Assembly (NCBI GenBank): GCA_946403965.1
Contig: CAMJBT010000017.1
Span: forward strand, 1-51,180
Direction of reading: 5' to 3'
Length of the DNA: 51,180 bases
Source: an uncultured Pseudobutyrivibrio sp.
GTDB lineage: Bacteria; Bacillota; Clostridia; Lachnospirales; Lachnospiraceae
This document shows positions 51,158-51,180 of the stretch, piece by piece (the stretch's first letter is position 1; each line of letters begins with the position of its first letter). Position numbers and translations under genes: made by a program. The notes under the pieces were generated by a model. The model was not told the DNA's origin. It worked only from the letters and a program-made list of their open reading frames with translations, and did not search any database.

Positions 51158-51180
51158 TACTTAGCCTCCTTTCTGTCATC
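51157..51180 (-). CDS. C-terminal end of upstream gene, probably the ABC ATPase
   Basis: Only seven residues and the stop are inside the window (DDRKEAK*). The TAA shares its last base with the ATG of the permease gene. From the standard gene order ATPase-permease-permease it should be the NupO-like ATP-binding protein; the sequence alone cannot prove this. Confidence 0.45.
   Translation of the reverse strand, partial: DDRKEAK

Overview
Low-GC Gram-positive chromosomal DNA, most like rumen or gut Lachnospiraceae of the Butyrivibrio/Pseudobutyrivibrio type. This is inferred from the gene set: SCIFF peptide with its radical SAM maturase, fused SecDF, group-B-like [FeFe] hydrogenase with HydEFG, paired DUF5722-type secreted proteins, and an ECF thiamine S-component under a TPP riboswitch. 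Nearly every gene lies on the minus strand; the exceptions are one hybrid histidine kinase, thiT and a tRNA-Thr.

Layout. 1-6.4 kb: serS (3' end outside the window), secDF, the ScfA/ScfB RiPP pair and a trigger-factor-like lipoprotein. 6.5-9.5 kb: malQ and a LacI regulator with two operators around its own promoter. 9.5-12.8 kb: accessory-looking DNA with a 13-unit, 52-bp tandem array and two copies of a hairpin-rich mosaic repeat flanking a zinc-ribbon membrane protein. 12.8-16 kb: two tandem secreted DUF5722-type proteins. 16.2-21.7 kb: hydE-hydG-hydF-hydrogenase operon. 22-28 kb: a surface coiled-coil protein, a LytTR response regulator and a divergent hybrid kinase. 28-40 kb: housekeeping (tRNA-Leu, lysA, lytic transglycosylase, tRNA-Thr, M42 peptidase, RNase HI, rRNA-type methyltransferase, pfkA, diguanylate cyclase, dnaE). 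40-44 kb: lipoprotein, a 48-aa membrane micro-protein, Na/Pi symporter with PhoU domain, hflX. 44-48 kb: TPP riboswitch-thiT and a membrane acyltransferase-ACP-acyl ligase operon. 48-51 kb: HD-GYP protein and nucleoside ABC permeases.

The most unusual object is the array at 9541-10225. Read on the minus strand, each 52-bp unit has an extended Shine-Dalgarno-like linker (GAAAGAGGTGATC) about 8 nt before an ATG. The ATG opens a 13-codon ORF (e.g. MKRKNENCTARKR), and the stop codon of that ORF lies inside the next unit's Shine-Dalgarno. Read on the plus strand, the same linkers imitate the 3' tail of 16S rRNA. An 8-bp inverted repeat (GGGCAGTA/TACTGCCC) brackets each unit, and the period equals five helical turns. 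I know of no named family matching it. Second in interest are the compact acyltransferase/ACP/ligase operon and the mosaic repeat whose 65-bp module is inverted between its two copies.
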